Below are positions 41,821 through 50,248 of a stretch of DNA of 64,000 bases, piece after piece (position 1 is the stretch's first letter; the number at the start of each line of letters is the position of its first letter). A program made the translations under genes and the position numbers. Source of the DNA: a virus; IMG/VR virus record IMGVR_UViG_3300047472_000309, positions 246,655-310,654 of that record; one strand, written 5' to 3'. The notes under the pieces are model-generated. The model was not told where the DNA came from. It ran no database searches and saw only the letters and a list, made by a program, of their open reading frames with translations.

Positions 41821-42384
41821 ATGACGAAGAAGAGTCAGGGTCGGCTGATGCGCGACGCGATCAAGAAGGACGCGAAGGAAGAGCTCAACCAGAATCGCAA
41901 CTGGGACGAGCTGCAAATGCGTTATCGCGAATGCCGCGACCTGCTGTTGATGCATCTGGCCGTGGGGGAAATCCTCCAGCGCCCGGACATCCAGGGGGAG
42001 ATTTCCAAGCAAGAAGCGCAGACGGTGATCAGCAACGTTCAGCTCCTCACCAAGGACTTGAACGAGCGCGCTCAAGAGCTCACGATGATCTACGGCACGC
42101 ACTCGGATAAGTTCGGCGGGTGCGACGAGAACGACATCATGCTCTCGTTTGAGATCATGGAGAAGTACACCGCATGGCTTTCGCTCATGCAAGCGAACGT
42201 GCAACCGACGCTCGCGCACATCATGGAAATCACGAGCGAAGTCGAAAAACGCGTGATCGCCAAGGCCGCGGTGCTCGATCCGAATGTCATTACGGACGTC
42301 GAAGTGACCGAGTCGAGTAAGCACAGCGACACGCTTGCCGCCGGGATTGCCGCGGCAGACAAGACCAACCCGAAGGCGGAGTAA
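41821..42384 (+). CDS. Unknown helical protein, 187 aa
   Basis: ATG at 41821 (MTKKSQGRLM) is preferred to an upstream TTG because GGGG at 41811-41814 is well placed. The protein is fully helical with a basic N-terminus (RDAIKKDAKEELNQNRNW) and heptad-like stretches, suggesting a coiled-coil or adaptor. The next start is 3 bases after its stop. No family recognised. First gene of the plus operon that contains the frameshifted gene and the macrodomains. Confidence 0.6.
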   Translation: MTKKSQGRLMRDAIKKDAKEELNQNRNWDELQMRYRECRDLLLMHLAVGEILQRPDIQGEISKQEAQTVISNVQLLTKDLNERAQELTMIYGTHSDKFGGCDENDIMLSFEIMEKYTAWLSLMQANVQPTLAHIMEITSEVEKRVIAKAAVLDPNVITDVEVTESSKHSDTLAAGIAAADKTNPKAE

Positions 42385-42387
42385 ACG

Positions 42388-44040
42388 ATGGAAGGTCAAG
42401 AGAACAGCAATATTCATACGCCGTCAGTGACCACTGCGGCGGACGTACCGCCCGAACTGCGTACACCTACGACGGCAGTTGACCCGGTAGTCGATCCCGT
42501 GGTCGAACCGGCGTCGATCCAGCCGCCTGCACCGGACGCCTCGGAAGGCGTACACGAAGTGCTGGGTGGGCTGCCTGAAGATACGCTGGGCGATGCGCCG
42601 GTGGCATCGCAGGAAGACAGTGAACTGAAGGTCGAAGAAACCCCCAAGCGCTTGCCGCAAACCGACACGACGACCGTCAAGCAAGAGCAGGCCGTGTTCA
42701 TTCCGCTGGGTGTGGCGTTCGATTCGAACGGCATCACGCTGGCTGTGCCCGGTGCGCGTGAAGACGAGCTGCAAGAAGCGCTCGCCAAGATGCCCAACAC
42801 CGATCTGGGTGCGACGGCCGAAGGGCGCGAATGGATTGCTGTGGCCCAAGCAGGCTACCGGAATGCCACGCCGCGCAAGATGCTCACCGACATCGACGTG
42901 CGCGAAGGCGCGCTGTGGGAACAAGCGGTCAAGTCCGAGCGCGGTGGCATTCAGGCTTCGCGTCCCAAGCAAGCTGATACGGCAGGCGTCAGTCTGCGCG
43001 GTGAAGCCGGTGTGCTGGCCGTGCGTCAAGAAGTGGGTCTGGGTGGCATCATCCGCATTCCGCTGTGGCACTCCGGTTTTCACATTACGCTGAAGACACC
43101 GGGCGATGCGGCCATCCTGGAGCTGGAGCGTCGCATTACCGACGAGAAGGTACTGCTCGGTCGCATGACCAACGGCATGCTCTTTTCCAATACGTCGGTG
43201 TTCATTGCCGAGTACCTGGTCGAATTCGCCATCCGCCATCTGTACGACACGTCGCTGCGTAACAAGGAGAACATCTTCTCCAAGATCGTCTCGCACGACA
43301 TCCAGCATCTGGCGTGGGGCCTGGCCACCGCAATCTGGCCAACGGGCTTTCAGTACGTGCGCTCGGTGCTGGGTGAAACCGACGCGCAGAACAAGGTGGT
43401 GAAGGACAAGATCGCCATCGGCAAGCTGCAGTTCACCGATACGTCGCAACTGTCGAAGTGGCAGATCAACCACATGACCTCGGTGACGACCGGCTCGATG
43501 ACGGACGACTCGATCAAGAAGTACCGCGAGGAGTTCCTGAATCAGACACCGCGTAAGGTGCAAGTCACCGATAAGGTCGCGATCACGCTGAAGGTACCGA
43601 CGCTTGCCGAGCATATCGCCTCGGGCCAGAAGTGGGTCAACGGGATCGTCGTGATGACGGACCAGGTGTTTGGCATGGAGCAAGATGTCGATGAGCGTAA
43701 CCGCTTTATCTACGAACAGGGCCAAGCCACCTACATGCGTCAGTACGGGCACTGGATCGAATCGATCGAGCTCTCGAACGGCGCGATTGTGGAAGACCCG
43801 GAAACCATCGACCAGACGATCGACGCGCTCTCCGCTGACGACACGATTCGCAACAAGTTCGTGGATGCAGTGGTGAAGTACATCGAAGATACCACGGTCT
43901 CGATGATCGCCGTGCCGACGGTGGCCGCCAGCGAAGAACAGAAGTATCCGCGCTGGCCGCGGTTGTTGCCGATTGATGCGATGGCAACTTTTTTTACCCT
44001 ACTCGACCAGAAGGTCTCGCAGATCCGGGCGCGCAGCTAG
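42388..44040 (+). CDS. Probable virion/tail protein, 0-frame product, 550 aa
   Basis: It has a Pro/Val/Glu-rich N-terminus (about residues 15-100), then an alpha/beta body: AGVLAVRQEVGLGGIIRIPL near 215, TPGDAAILELERRITDEKVL, a membrane-neutral helical part and FNRFIYEQGQATYMRQYGHW-like segments. No enzymatic motif. It ends about 15 codons after a T-TTT-TTT slippery heptamer at 43989-43995; a -1 shift there would give a 705-residue product by reading into the next frame. The two-product arrangement (short and long) is typical of phage tail assembly chaperones, but this protein is much larger than those known to me. Confidence 0.6.
   Translation: MEGQENSNIHTPSVTTAADVPPELRTPTTAVDPVVDPVVEPASIQPPAPDASEGVHEVLGGLPEDTLGDAPVASQEDSELKVEETPKRLPQTDTTTVKQEQAVFIPLGVAFDSNGITLAVPGAREDELQEALAKMPNTDLGATAEGREWIAVAQAGYRNATPRKMLTDIDVREGALWEQAVKSERGGIQASRPKQADTAGVSLRGEAGVLAVRQEVGLGGIIRIPLWHSGFHITLKTPGDAAILELERRITDEKVLLGRMTNGMLFSNTSVFIAEYLVEFAIRHLYDTSLRNKENIFSKIVSHDIQHLAWGLATAIWPTGFQYVRSVLGETDAQNKVVKDKIAIGKLQFTDTSQLSKWQINHMTSVTTGSMTDDSIKKYREEFLNQTPRKVQVTDKVAITLKVPTLAEHIASGQKWVNGIVVMTDQVFGMEQDVDERNRFIYEQGQATYMRQYGHWIESIELSNGAIVEDPETIDQTIDALSADDTIRNKFVDAVVKYIEDTTVSMIAVPTVAASEEQKYPRWPRLLPIDAMATFFTLLDQKVSQIRARS
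43989..43995 (+). promoter_or_regulatory. Predicted -1 frameshift site T-TTT-TTT
   Basis: In the 0 frame the codons are GCA ACT TTT TTT ACC, so the seven T form a perfect X-XXY-YYZ slippery heptamer. A GACC-AGAA-GGTC stem (44005-44016) starts nine bases after it, a usual spacer for a stimulator though the stem is short. The -1 frame is open to 44502 with no stop. Confidence 0.6.
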
Positions 44041-44504
44041 TTGCAAAACACGTCGGTCACCCATTCTTTGGCGAGCATGTCGATGTAGTCGCGAAGCTAA
44101 GCGAACTCATTGCCACCGCGCCCAAGATGTGTGTGACCGACACGCGACAGCTGTTGCTGCACCGCTACGAGACGGACTTTGGGATTTACAATCACGACAT
44201 CTCTGATTTCGAGAAGAATCCCTTAGCCCTTATCCGGATGCATTCACGTGAGGATTCATACACGGGTAGTCAACTGGCCGAGCGCATCAGGCAATATCAC
44301 GATCGACACGTGTGGGAAGTGACGCACGATCCGCTCCATGTCTTTCTGAACTATCCGCGCCACATGGTGCTGGACATTCTGGAGCTTGCGGACAAGGCGT
44401 TGCGGGATAAGACCGCAGCACTGGTGAAGGAAGGCAAGGCCCTAGAGGATCGGGTTGCCGGGCTGGCATCTCAGAACGGCGGCATGATTCCACCACCGCA
44501 CTAA
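43995..44504 (+). CDS. -1 frame extension of the 550-aa gene, about 169 codons
   Basis: From the slippery site the -1 frame reads YPTRPEGLADPGAQLVAKHV, then HPFFGEHVDVVAKLSELIAT and on to the stop at 44502-44504. The first internal ATG at 44127 has no Shine-Dalgarno (the preceding bases are ACCGCGCCCAAG). Translation by frameshifting from the upstream gene is therefore more likely than independent initiation. The extension is mostly helical, with FEKNPLALIRMHSREDSYTG and FLNYPRHMVLDILELADKAL, and ends with a Pro-rich GGMIPPPH. An alternative is a sequencing error in the T run that splits one gene. Confidence 0.6.
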   Translation, partial: YPTRPEGLADPGAQLVAKHVGHPFFGEHVDVVAKLSELIATAPKMCVTDTRQLLLHRYETDFGIYNHDISDFEKNPLALIRMHSREDSYTGSQLAERIRQYHDRHVWEVTHDPLHVFLNYPRHMVLDILELADKALRDKTAALVKEGKALEDRVAGLASQNGGMIPPPH

Positions 44505-44516
44505 CCGGGGCCGTCA

Positions 44517-44969
44517 ATGATCATTTACGATGAACCGCGAAACATCTTTGAAGTAACGGAGCAAACGCTCGTTAATCCCGTTAACACGCAAGGTGTGATG
44601 GGCGCTGGCTTAGCATTGGCTTTTCGCAGTACCTTTCCGGGTCTGTTTGAAGAGTATCGCGAGGCGTGCCAGCAAGAGGTGTTTACGCGGCGAGGTTTCT
44701 TCGTGTATGACGTTGACGCTTCGCGCAAGGTGTTGTGTTTGCCGACTAAGCGAGAATGGCGTCATCCTTCCAGACTGGAATGGATTGAAGAAGGTCTTTG
44801 GTATCTATCGAGAGAGTATGAGAACTACGGGATTACCTCACTGGCGATTCCCGAGGTAGGCTGCGGGCGAGGTCAGTTAGGTTGGGCGGATGTGCGCCCA
44901 CTGATCTATCAGTACCTGGACCCTATCGCGTTACCAGTGGGGATTTGTTTAAGCCCCTTTGCAGTCTAA
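44517..44969 (+). CDS. Macrodomain protein, DarG-like ADP-ribosyl hydrolase, 150 aa
   Basis: A single macrodomain covers the protein. NPVNTQGVMGAGLALAF (residues 20-36) is the first ADP-ribose-binding loop with N20, N23 and the Gly-rich turn. LPTKREWRHPS (75-85) matches the PTKxxWRxxS segment of DarG, with K78 in the place of the lysine important for DarG. IPEVGCGRGQLGW (111-123) is the second binding loop. DarG removes ADP-ribose from DNA bases placed by the toxin DarT. A phage copy could undo ADP-ribosylation by host DarTG-type defence (inference). GGGG precedes the start. Confidence 0.85.
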   Translation: MIIYDEPRNIFEVTEQTLVNPVNTQGVMGAGLALAFRSTFPGLFEEYREACQQEVFTRRGFFVYDVDASRKVLCLPTKREWRHPSRLEWIEEGLWYLSREYENYGITSLAIPEVGCGRGQLGWADVRPLIYQYLDPIALPVGICLSPFAV

Positions 44970-44985
44970 CTGACTGGGAACGACG

Positions 44986-45444
44986 ATGATCATCTACGAA
45001 GCAGAGCGCGAACAGTTACGTGCAGAAGAGCAGGCCCTTCTCACGCCCATCAATATCGACGCCGTCGGAGGCGGGGGTTTGCCTGCGGCGTTTCGCTATG
45101 GCTTTCCCGGCCTCTTTAAAGCGTATTGCTGGGCCATGAAAAAGGGCATCTTCGAAAACGATAGCGTATTTGTCTACGATGTATCGGACGTACGCAAGAT
45201 CGTCTGCATGCCGATGAAGCAGCACCCTCGCTACAGTGCCGAAGAGAAGCTCGAGTATCTTGAAGAAAGCCTGATGGTAGTGGCCACCAGCTACCATCAA
45301 CATGGCATCTCGTCGATGGCGATCAACGAAATCGGTTACGGTGACGTGGATCTGCCCTGGGACAAGGTGAGGCCGATCATCCAGCGCTGTTTTGGACCGA
45401 TCGATTTACCGGTGGGGATTTATCGGGGAGTAGTACCTGTGTAA
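44986..45444 (+). CDS. Diverged second macrodomain-like protein, 152 aa
   Basis: It aligns without gaps to the preceding macrodomain over the first 78 residues (MIIY start, PIN at 21-23, GGGGL, PGLF, VFVYDV, PMK with K78 kept) and so is a tandem duplicate. The binding loops are altered: NTQGVMGAG became NIDAVGGGG, and VGCGRGQLGW became IGYGDVDLPW, losing Cys116 and Arg118. Ligand specificity or activity is probably changed; it may bind a related nucleotide or act as a partner. GGGAACGACG precedes the start. Confidence 0.75.
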   Translation: MIIYEAEREQLRAEEQALLTPINIDAVGGGGLPAAFRYGFPGLFKAYCWAMKKGIFENDSVFVYDVSDVRKIVCMPMKQHPRYSAEEKLEYLEESLMVVATSYHQHGISSMAINEIGYGDVDLPWDKVRPIIQRCFGPIDLPVGIYRGVVPV

Positions 45445-45468
45445 CGAATCGCGCCGGGAGACCAAACC

Positions 45469-45678
45469 ATGCGATGGCTGATTAAGCAATACCAGCACTG
45501 GCGGTTCGCTCGGGGTGAGCGAGCTAAGCTGGCGCGTGTCGAAGAAGAGTTGCGTATCCGACGTGAGTTGGACTACCTCGAACAACAGCGCAACGCAACT
45601 CGTCCGGGGAAGATCTTGACGCTCGCCGAAAGTGAGCTGATGGGTCAAAGCATCACCGACCTCTCGCGTCGGTGCTAG
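45469..45678 (+). CDS. Small basic helical protein, 69 aa
   Basis: It begins MRWLIKQYQHWRFARGERAK and is one long charged helix with alternating Arg and Glu, followed by a short polar end. GGGAG precedes the start. It is the last gene of the plus operon, before a perfect-palindrome terminator. No family recognised; it could be an accessory to the macrodomains or unrelated. Confidence 0.5.
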   Translation: MRWLIKQYQHWRFARGERAKLARVEEELRIRRELDYLEQQRNATRPGKILTLAESELMGQSITDLSRRC

Positions 45679-45722
45679 AAATACAAGAAGCAACAAAAAA
45701 AAAAAGAGGTACGGGGTCATAG

Positions 45723-45744
45723 GCGCGCTCCCTAGGGAGCGCGC
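45723..45744. terminator. Bidirectional terminator, 22-base perfect palindrome
   Basis: An 11-bp palindrome of the form GCGCGCTCCCT/AGGGAGCGCGC between the convergent stops at 45678 and 45758. CATAG on the left and CTATG on the right add pairs. A run of A at 45693-45705 gives a U-tract for the minus strand. Confidence 0.8.
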
Positions 45745-45757
45745 TCTATGCCGTCGT

Positions 45758-46135
45758 TTAGTCACTCACGCCGCGGTAGAACAACTCATGCAGATAACCG
45801 TTGCTGATTTCGGTACCTGGTTCGTACCAGTTGATGCCCTGCTCGATACAGTACTCCTTGTCTTCCGGAGCCGGATCGACCGTGATCTTGTACGCGGGCA
45901 ACATCCCCTTACAACCGTCAAACATCACGAGCATCGAGAACGCCACCCCCTCACAGCGTTCCTTGACCGTACCGCCATTGGGTGTGGTGGCCCAGTAGTG
46001 TGCGTTGTCGCGACAAGCCTGCATGAACTCGTCGCGCACTTCGTTTTCTGTCCACGCTCGCGGTTCTAGGCGTCCTCCATCCAGTTCCTTAAGCGTGTGC
46101 AGATACGCACTGGCTTTCGTTTCTACTTCAGCCAC
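45758..46135 (-). CDS. Unknown conserved-looking protein, 125 aa
   Basis: Alpha/beta protein with MAEVETKASAYLHTLKELD at the N-terminus, VAFSMLVMFDGCKGMLPAYK in the middle and an acidic end EYCIEQGINWYEPGTEISNG then YLHELFYRG. Its style (GxNWxEPGxxI...YLHExFY) is familiar from small phage or bacterial hypotheticals, but no function is known to me. The start overlaps the upstream gene by 13 bases, so it is coupled to it. Confidence 0.6.
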   Translation of the reverse strand: MAEVETKASAYLHTLKELDGGRLEPRAWTENEVRDEFMQACRDNAHYWATTPNGGTVKERCEGVAFSMLVMFDGCKGMLPAYKITVDPAPEDKEYCIEQGINWYEPGTEISNGYLHELFYRGVSD

Positions 46136-47592
46136 GGTTTCTCCCAGATCACAAACGGATCGTTTTCTTCGTCATTGTGGGTAGCGTCCAGCGCAGCATT
46201 GAGCACCGCGTACAAATCAGCGGCGAGTGCCAGGCTGCGCGGCTGCGACTCTGCTACCAGCGGTGAAGTAAGTGCATCTGCATACGACGCGAAGTGACGC
46301 TTACCTTGGTAGGCTGATCCGAACAGCAGGTTATACTGGATCGACGTATTGCCGAACACTTCCACGTTAAAGAAGAGGCTGCCACCTTCCAAGCCCATGC
46401 GCCGCAGATCGGGGAAGATCTCCCGCTCCATAATGCCTTGCACATGCTGGATGCGCACCGCGATATCCGCAGTATCTGCAAAGCTGCGGTTCTTGACGAA
46501 TGTGAAGGTGAGCGGATCTTCTTGATCGTGATACGGAATGTCGACCTGGAACTGAGCGGTCGAGAATCCCATCGAGTGGAACAGCGCCGGGACAGTCTGA
46601 CCCAGATAGACGAGGGCTTGATTGGGCTGCTCGCTCACTGGGCTGTCTTCTTCAGGGCCCGTATACTCTTCGAAAGCCACGACCCCCTTATCCACTACGG
46701 CAGGCAGCACCCGCTGCAGGTCTTCCATGGTGAAGCGACCCTCGAACCGATCGCCTTGCGCTTGCGAGAGCGAGCGAAAGAACGGGTTGGTCGACAGCGC
46801 AGGCGGCTCCAGGTGAGTGCGCATCGTGTTGAAGATAAGATCGTTTTTCAACACCTCATCGGACACCGTGTCCTCACTCTCCAGTACCTTGAAGTAGCAC
46901 TGCATCAATTCGGCCAGAAAGCGCGAGGGCAAGACGTGACGACGATGCACATAGCGCGCCAAGGTAGTGACCATCCTGCGTGTATCGACGAGATCCTCCG
47001 TACCCGCAAAGTCAAAGGCGGAGAAGTTGGTGGCCACATCCGCCGGGCTCACGCGTGTTTCGCGCTTCGTCAAGTCGCCCGAAGCAAGCCCGGCGTCAAA
47101 GATCAGATGCTCAGCTGGTTCCAGACGACGATGAACGCGATCGCCGTCCACGGTCCTCGTGACCGACGCATGTTCCACCAAACACGAGTTCACGTAGAAG
47201 ACCACGTCCGACCAATCGATCCGCTCGGCACGCCGCGCGGGCATGCGGTTGGTGTAGCCTGCGATGTGGTAGATAGAATTCACGCCGATGGGCGACACAT
47301 ACTCCACGGCGAGCACGAAAGAAAGCCGTTGCGCTTCCCAGCCACCGTCGATGTCGCGCGCAGGCAACATCTCCCTGGCGTAGCTGAGCAGCCCACCCAG
47401 CTCACAGGCGACCGAACGGGCGGTGATGCGCGTGCCGTCGCGCTCGTCCATGAACTTCTTCACCCGCGCGATGGACTCCGGTGTCGCTTCACAGACGAGC
47501 TGAGGGCGTTGTTGCGCTTTCACGCCATTGACGGTGTGCAGGACGAAGGCACGCAGCGCGTAGGCACCATGCGGTGATTCTTTACCAAACAT
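46123..47592 (-). CDS. Unknown virion-like protein, paralogue of 56509-58032, 489 aa
   Basis: AGGAGA precedes the start. It shares layout with the gene at 56509: a VEYVSPIGVNSIYHIAGYTN segment, then VVFYVNSCLVEHASVTR, an SPADVATNF/RRMVTTL segment, a low-conservation middle, FNVEVFGNTSIQYNLLFGSA and a last ALAADLYAVLNAALDATHND that matches ALATDFNSLFNAVLNSND of the paralogue. Both flank the non-virion RNAP cluster. The function is unknown; a beta-rich oligomeric protein is likely. Confidence 0.6.
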   Translation of the reverse strand: MFGKESPHGAYALRAFVLHTVNGVKAQQRPQLVCEATPESIARVKKFMDERDGTRITARSVACELGGLLSYAREMLPARDIDGGWEAQRLSFVLAVEYVSPIGVNSIYHIAGYTNRMPARRAERIDWSDVVFYVNSCLVEHASVTRTVDGDRVHRRLEPAEHLIFDAGLASGDLTKRETRVSPADVATNFSAFDFAGTEDLVDTRRMVTTLARYVHRRHVLPSRFLAELMQCYFKVLESEDTVSDEVLKNDLIFNTMRTHLEPPALSTNPFFRSLSQAQGDRFEGRFTMEDLQRVLPAVVDKGVVAFEEYTGPEEDSPVSEQPNQALVYLGQTVPALFHSMGFSTAQFQVDIPYHDQEDPLTFTFVKNRSFADTADIAVRIQHVQGIMEREIFPDLRRMGLEGGSLFFNVEVFGNTSIQYNLLFGSAYQGKRHFASYADALTSPLVAESQPRSLALAADLYAVLNAALDATHNDEENDPFVIWEKPWLK

Positions 47593-47624
47593 TGTAATCT
47601 CCTGTTTTACTCTGGGGGTGGGGG

Positions 47625-48155
47625 TTAGGACACAGCGTGCAAAAGCCGCACCACTTCGTCGTAGGTTTCGTGGAGCGTGCGGTATTCATTGCCTTGCGTG
47701 AACTCCGAGACATGGTAAAACACACCGTCGTCTTGTTCAATCTGATGGGTTAGGATGCGCTCCATTTGGAACATCGCACTATCCTGACCCAATTCGTTGC
47801 ATAGGTAGGCCAGCCAGACCAGATCACCCAAGGTGAACGCGCCCTTATTCCAGCGGCGCACCGTGGCCATTTCGATTTGGCGCCCGATTGCCGAGCTCTT
47901 CCAGACGCGAGTGTTGGCCGCGACAATCTCGTACGCACGATCAAATGGATTGAACGCACCGCCGCGTTGACTGAAATCCGACTCCACCACCATGCGGTAG
48001 AAGTCATCGCATTCAAACGAGGCACTGCTACGCACGCGTTCGATCTGATGCAGGATCTGGATCGGGCCCTTGTGCTCGTTGTAGGTGAGGTCAAAGAAGT
48101 CGTTGAGCAGCAGGTCGACGTTGTGAGCGATTTGATCGAGGCGTTGTACAGTCAT
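47625..48155 (-). CDS. Unknown helical protein, 176 aa
   Basis: Mostly helical (DQIAHNVDLLLNDFFDLTYN, RWNKGAFTLGDLVWLAYLCN, YHVSEFTQGNEYRTLHETYD). Its start overlaps the upstream stop as ATGA, so the two are coupled. No family recognised. It is between the helicase and the 489-residue paralogue. Confidence 0.5.
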   Translation of the reverse strand: MTVQRLDQIAHNVDLLLNDFFDLTYNEHKGPIQILHQIERVRSSASFECDDFYRMVVESDFSQRGGAFNPFDRAYEIVAANTRVWKSSAIGRQIEMATVRRWNKGAFTLGDLVWLAYLCNELGQDSAMFQMERILTHQIEQDDGVFYHVSEFTQGNEYRTLHETYDEVVRLLHAVS

Positions 48156-48559
48156 TGTTTCTCCTGGGTTTCTTCTTCAAAGTCTTCGAAGCGCAGGCTC
48201 GCAGGCGCTTCCGGGTTATTACCGTACAGCATGTTGAACATGCCGCGTTCATTGATCGTCAGAAAGCACACCGACGTCACTGGTTGTTCTTCGGTCTGCG
48301 GTTGAAACGCCACGCTCTCCCACAGGTAGCCAAACGCCGGGGTGGAACTACCTGCCACCTTGGCGTGACCCGGAATCAGACTGTTGGCCGAGCGCACGTC
48401 CTTGACCAGGTTATCACCGCCTGCCATGATGATCACTGACTCCAGGAACATGCTCAGCTTCTTGCGCAACGGATTGCTCGAGGCTTTGCGCTTGAGCAAC
48501 TCGATGAAGATGTTCGGATTCGCTTCCGCGATGCGCTTATGTTCCAGCAGATTCGCCAT
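48152..48559 (-). CDS. Unknown small protein, 135 aa
   Basis: Starts MANLLEHKRIAEANPNIFIE with a helix, then beta strands (YLWESVAFQPQTEEQPVTSVC, FLTINERGMFNML) and an acidic end. GGAAC precedes the start. It overlaps the next gene by four bases. A hairpin separates it from the helicase. No family recognised. Confidence 0.5.
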   Translation of the reverse strand: MANLLEHKRIAEANPNIFIELLKRKASSNPLRKKLSMFLESVIIMAGGDNLVKDVRSANSLIPGHAKVAGSSTPAFGYLWESVAFQPQTEEQPVTSVCFLTINERGMFNMLYGNNPEAPASLRFEDFEEETQEKQ

Positions 48560-48584
48560 ATCCGTTCCTTGATTTTAGGGCATA

Positions 48585-48608
48585 GGACCAGGAGTTTCCC
48601 CCTGGCCC
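48585..48608 (-). terminator. Hairpin after the helicase gene
   Basis: GGACCAGGAG (48585-48594) pairs with CCCCTGGCCC (48599-48608) with two mismatches around TTTC-like loop bases. GGCATA is on its left, as in the other hairpins. It lies between the stop at 48632 and the start at 48559. Confidence 0.6.
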
Positions 48609-48631
48609 CGTGCACGCATGTTGCTTTCTTA

Positions 48632-50164
48632 TTACACCAAAATTCCAATGTTATCGCTGCGGTACGAGACACACAGCGGCTCCATCAGGTTCTTGCGGTG
48701 ATTGTGGTACTCGACGTGTTTGTCGATGTCCTGACAGTTCGTCGTGATGAACACAGGGGTACGCCCATCCGGCAGCTTACGAAGCCGTCCTAGGCCCTGT
48801 ACGTTCGATTGGGAGGACTTTACCGCGGTAGTCAGGAGCGTATGCGTTAAGCCCGGAATGTCCACTGCGGTTCCCGCCGACATGAGCGTGGTGACCCGGA
48901 TGTCCGGATTCATCAGCATCTCGTACGGGTCCTCTTCCACATAGCGCCCCACTTCCAACTGCGGGTATTCCCGTGTCAACCACTTGGTGAACACCGTACA
49001 CATGTTGATCGAAGCCATGAAAATGATGAGCTTATCGCCCGGCTTGCGCTCTTTAATGTAGGTGGACCGAATGATCGTGTTGAGCAACTGGAAGTAGTTG
49101 GTCGTCGTCTGCTCGTTCTTCAGAATAAACTGCTCGAAGACGTTGTGCGAATAACGCTTACTGCCGTAGTCCGAACAACGGATCTTCTCCGGGTTCTTAA
49201 AACTAAAGAACACGGCGCGCCACGCGATGTACTTGTCGTACTCGGGTCCCTTATGGCGCTGGTGGCCCGGATAGGCAATCTCGTACATCTGGTTCTTGAA
49301 GTCGTCATCCGAAATCAAGGTGGCCGACAGCGAGACTGAATTCTCCACGTGGGTGTAGCAATCCATCTTGAAGTTACGATGGAAGTCCTGGTGCACCTCA
49401 TCGATAATCCGAGTCCCGACCTTCAGGTGCTCGTAGAACTGATGCGGCAGACAGGCGTAACCGGTCTCCAGCACTTCGGCGGCGACTTCCTCGTAGAGCT
49501 TGAGCCAATTGGCAAACGTGACGTTACTCACGATGATCCAGTAGTAGCTCGGCGTGACTTCCTGCGCGGCTAATTCCAGGAGCGCCATTAGCTCGGCTGA
49601 GCCTTGCGCCACAATCACGTCACTGACTTCCAGATCGAAGGTCTTGCGCAAGTCGATGAGCCACTTCTCAATGTACATCGGCTTGATCATCAGGAGCCCG
49701 ATGCGACGCCGCTTATACTGCGCGTACATCGCCGTGACGGACTTACCCTTACCCGTTTGAAACTCCACCAGTTTGTTAACGATGCCCGGTGTGTTGATGT
49801 ACTCGATCGCCTCTTCCTGGTAATCACGCGGGGTGATTCCGTCTTTGAGCGGCATGTCGACTTCGGGCAACTGGATAAAGGGCGCAACCGTCCATTCTAC
49901 CAACTCATTGCGCAGGTAGTGGAAGTCCAGATGTTCCCTGAACTGCTTCAACAAGTTAATGTGGAACCGGTACTCCTCGCGATCCTTGGTGGCGGCCGCA
50001 TAGACCCGGTCAGCGACCTTGTGCCAACGGTTGCTACGCGGGATCTTCTCCAGTTTGTATTCGACATACTTCCCGGCGAACTTGTTCAGCGCCTCTCGGG
50101 CGCGCGTGGTCATCCGCGTGCACGCGAAATGGTGCGAAAAGATTTCGACATGAAGATCAGCCAT
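48632..50164 (-). CDS. SF2 helicase, UvsW-like, 510 aa
   Basis: Motifs in order: DYQEEAI (Q-like, about 114-120), TGKGKS (Walker A, 137-142), DEVH (motif II, 255-258), SAT (motif III, 280-282), and QGLGRLRKL (motif VI, about 463-471). An N-terminal 100-residue domain precedes the core, as in UvsW of T4, which remodels recombination intermediates and R-loops. The length is close to UvsW. The location just downstream of the beta and beta' genes matches the order in phiKZ. The ribosome-binding site is weak. Confidence 0.8.
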   Translation of the reverse strand: MADLHVEIFSHHFACTRMTTRAREALNKFAGKYVEYKLEKIPRSNRWHKVADRVYAAATKDREEYRFHINLLKQFREHLDFHYLRNELVEWTVAPFIQLPEVDMPLKDGITPRDYQEEAIEYINTPGIVNKLVEFQTGKGKSVTAMYAQYKRRRIGLLMIKPMYIEKWLIDLRKTFDLEVSDVIVAQGSAELMALLELAAQEVTPSYYWIIVSNVTFANWLKLYEEVAAEVLETGYACLPHQFYEHLKVGTRIIDEVHQDFHRNFKMDCYTHVENSVSLSATLISDDDFKNQMYEIAYPGHQRHKGPEYDKYIAWRAVFFSFKNPEKIRCSDYGSKRYSHNVFEQFILKNEQTTTNYFQLLNTIIRSTYIKERKPGDKLIIFMASINMCTVFTKWLTREYPQLEVGRYVEEDPYEMLMNPDIRVTTLMSAGTAVDIPGLTHTLLTTAVKSSQSNVQGLGRLRKLPDGRTPVFITTNCQDIDKHVEYHNHRKNLMEPLCVSYRSDNIGILV

Positions 50165-50215
50165 GCTAAAGCCTATGGTTGGTTTTGAATCTCGAACACA
50201 GACTGCCGTACTGCT

Positions 50216-50241
50216 GCCCCACCCACCGAAGTGAGCGGGGC
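50216..50241 (-). terminator. UUCG hairpin between RNAP beta' and helicase
   Basis: GCCCC (50216-50220) pairs with GGGGC (50237-50241), and CAC (50224-50226) with GTG (50231-50233), with a 3x3 internal loop. The minus-strand tetraloop is UUCG closed by C-G. It separates the RNAP pair from the helicase. Confidence 0.55.
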
Positions 50242-50248
50242 GTCTGGC

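Noticed and set aside
42388-44040. Major capsid or portal protein
   Set aside because: The length would fit, but no capsid-like order was seen and the -1 frameshift site argues for another kind of virion protein. I could not support a specific name.
44127-44504. Independent 125-residue gene
   Set aside because: There is no Shine-Dalgarno at its ATG, and the frame is open upstream into the slippery site, so it is treated as the frameshift extension.
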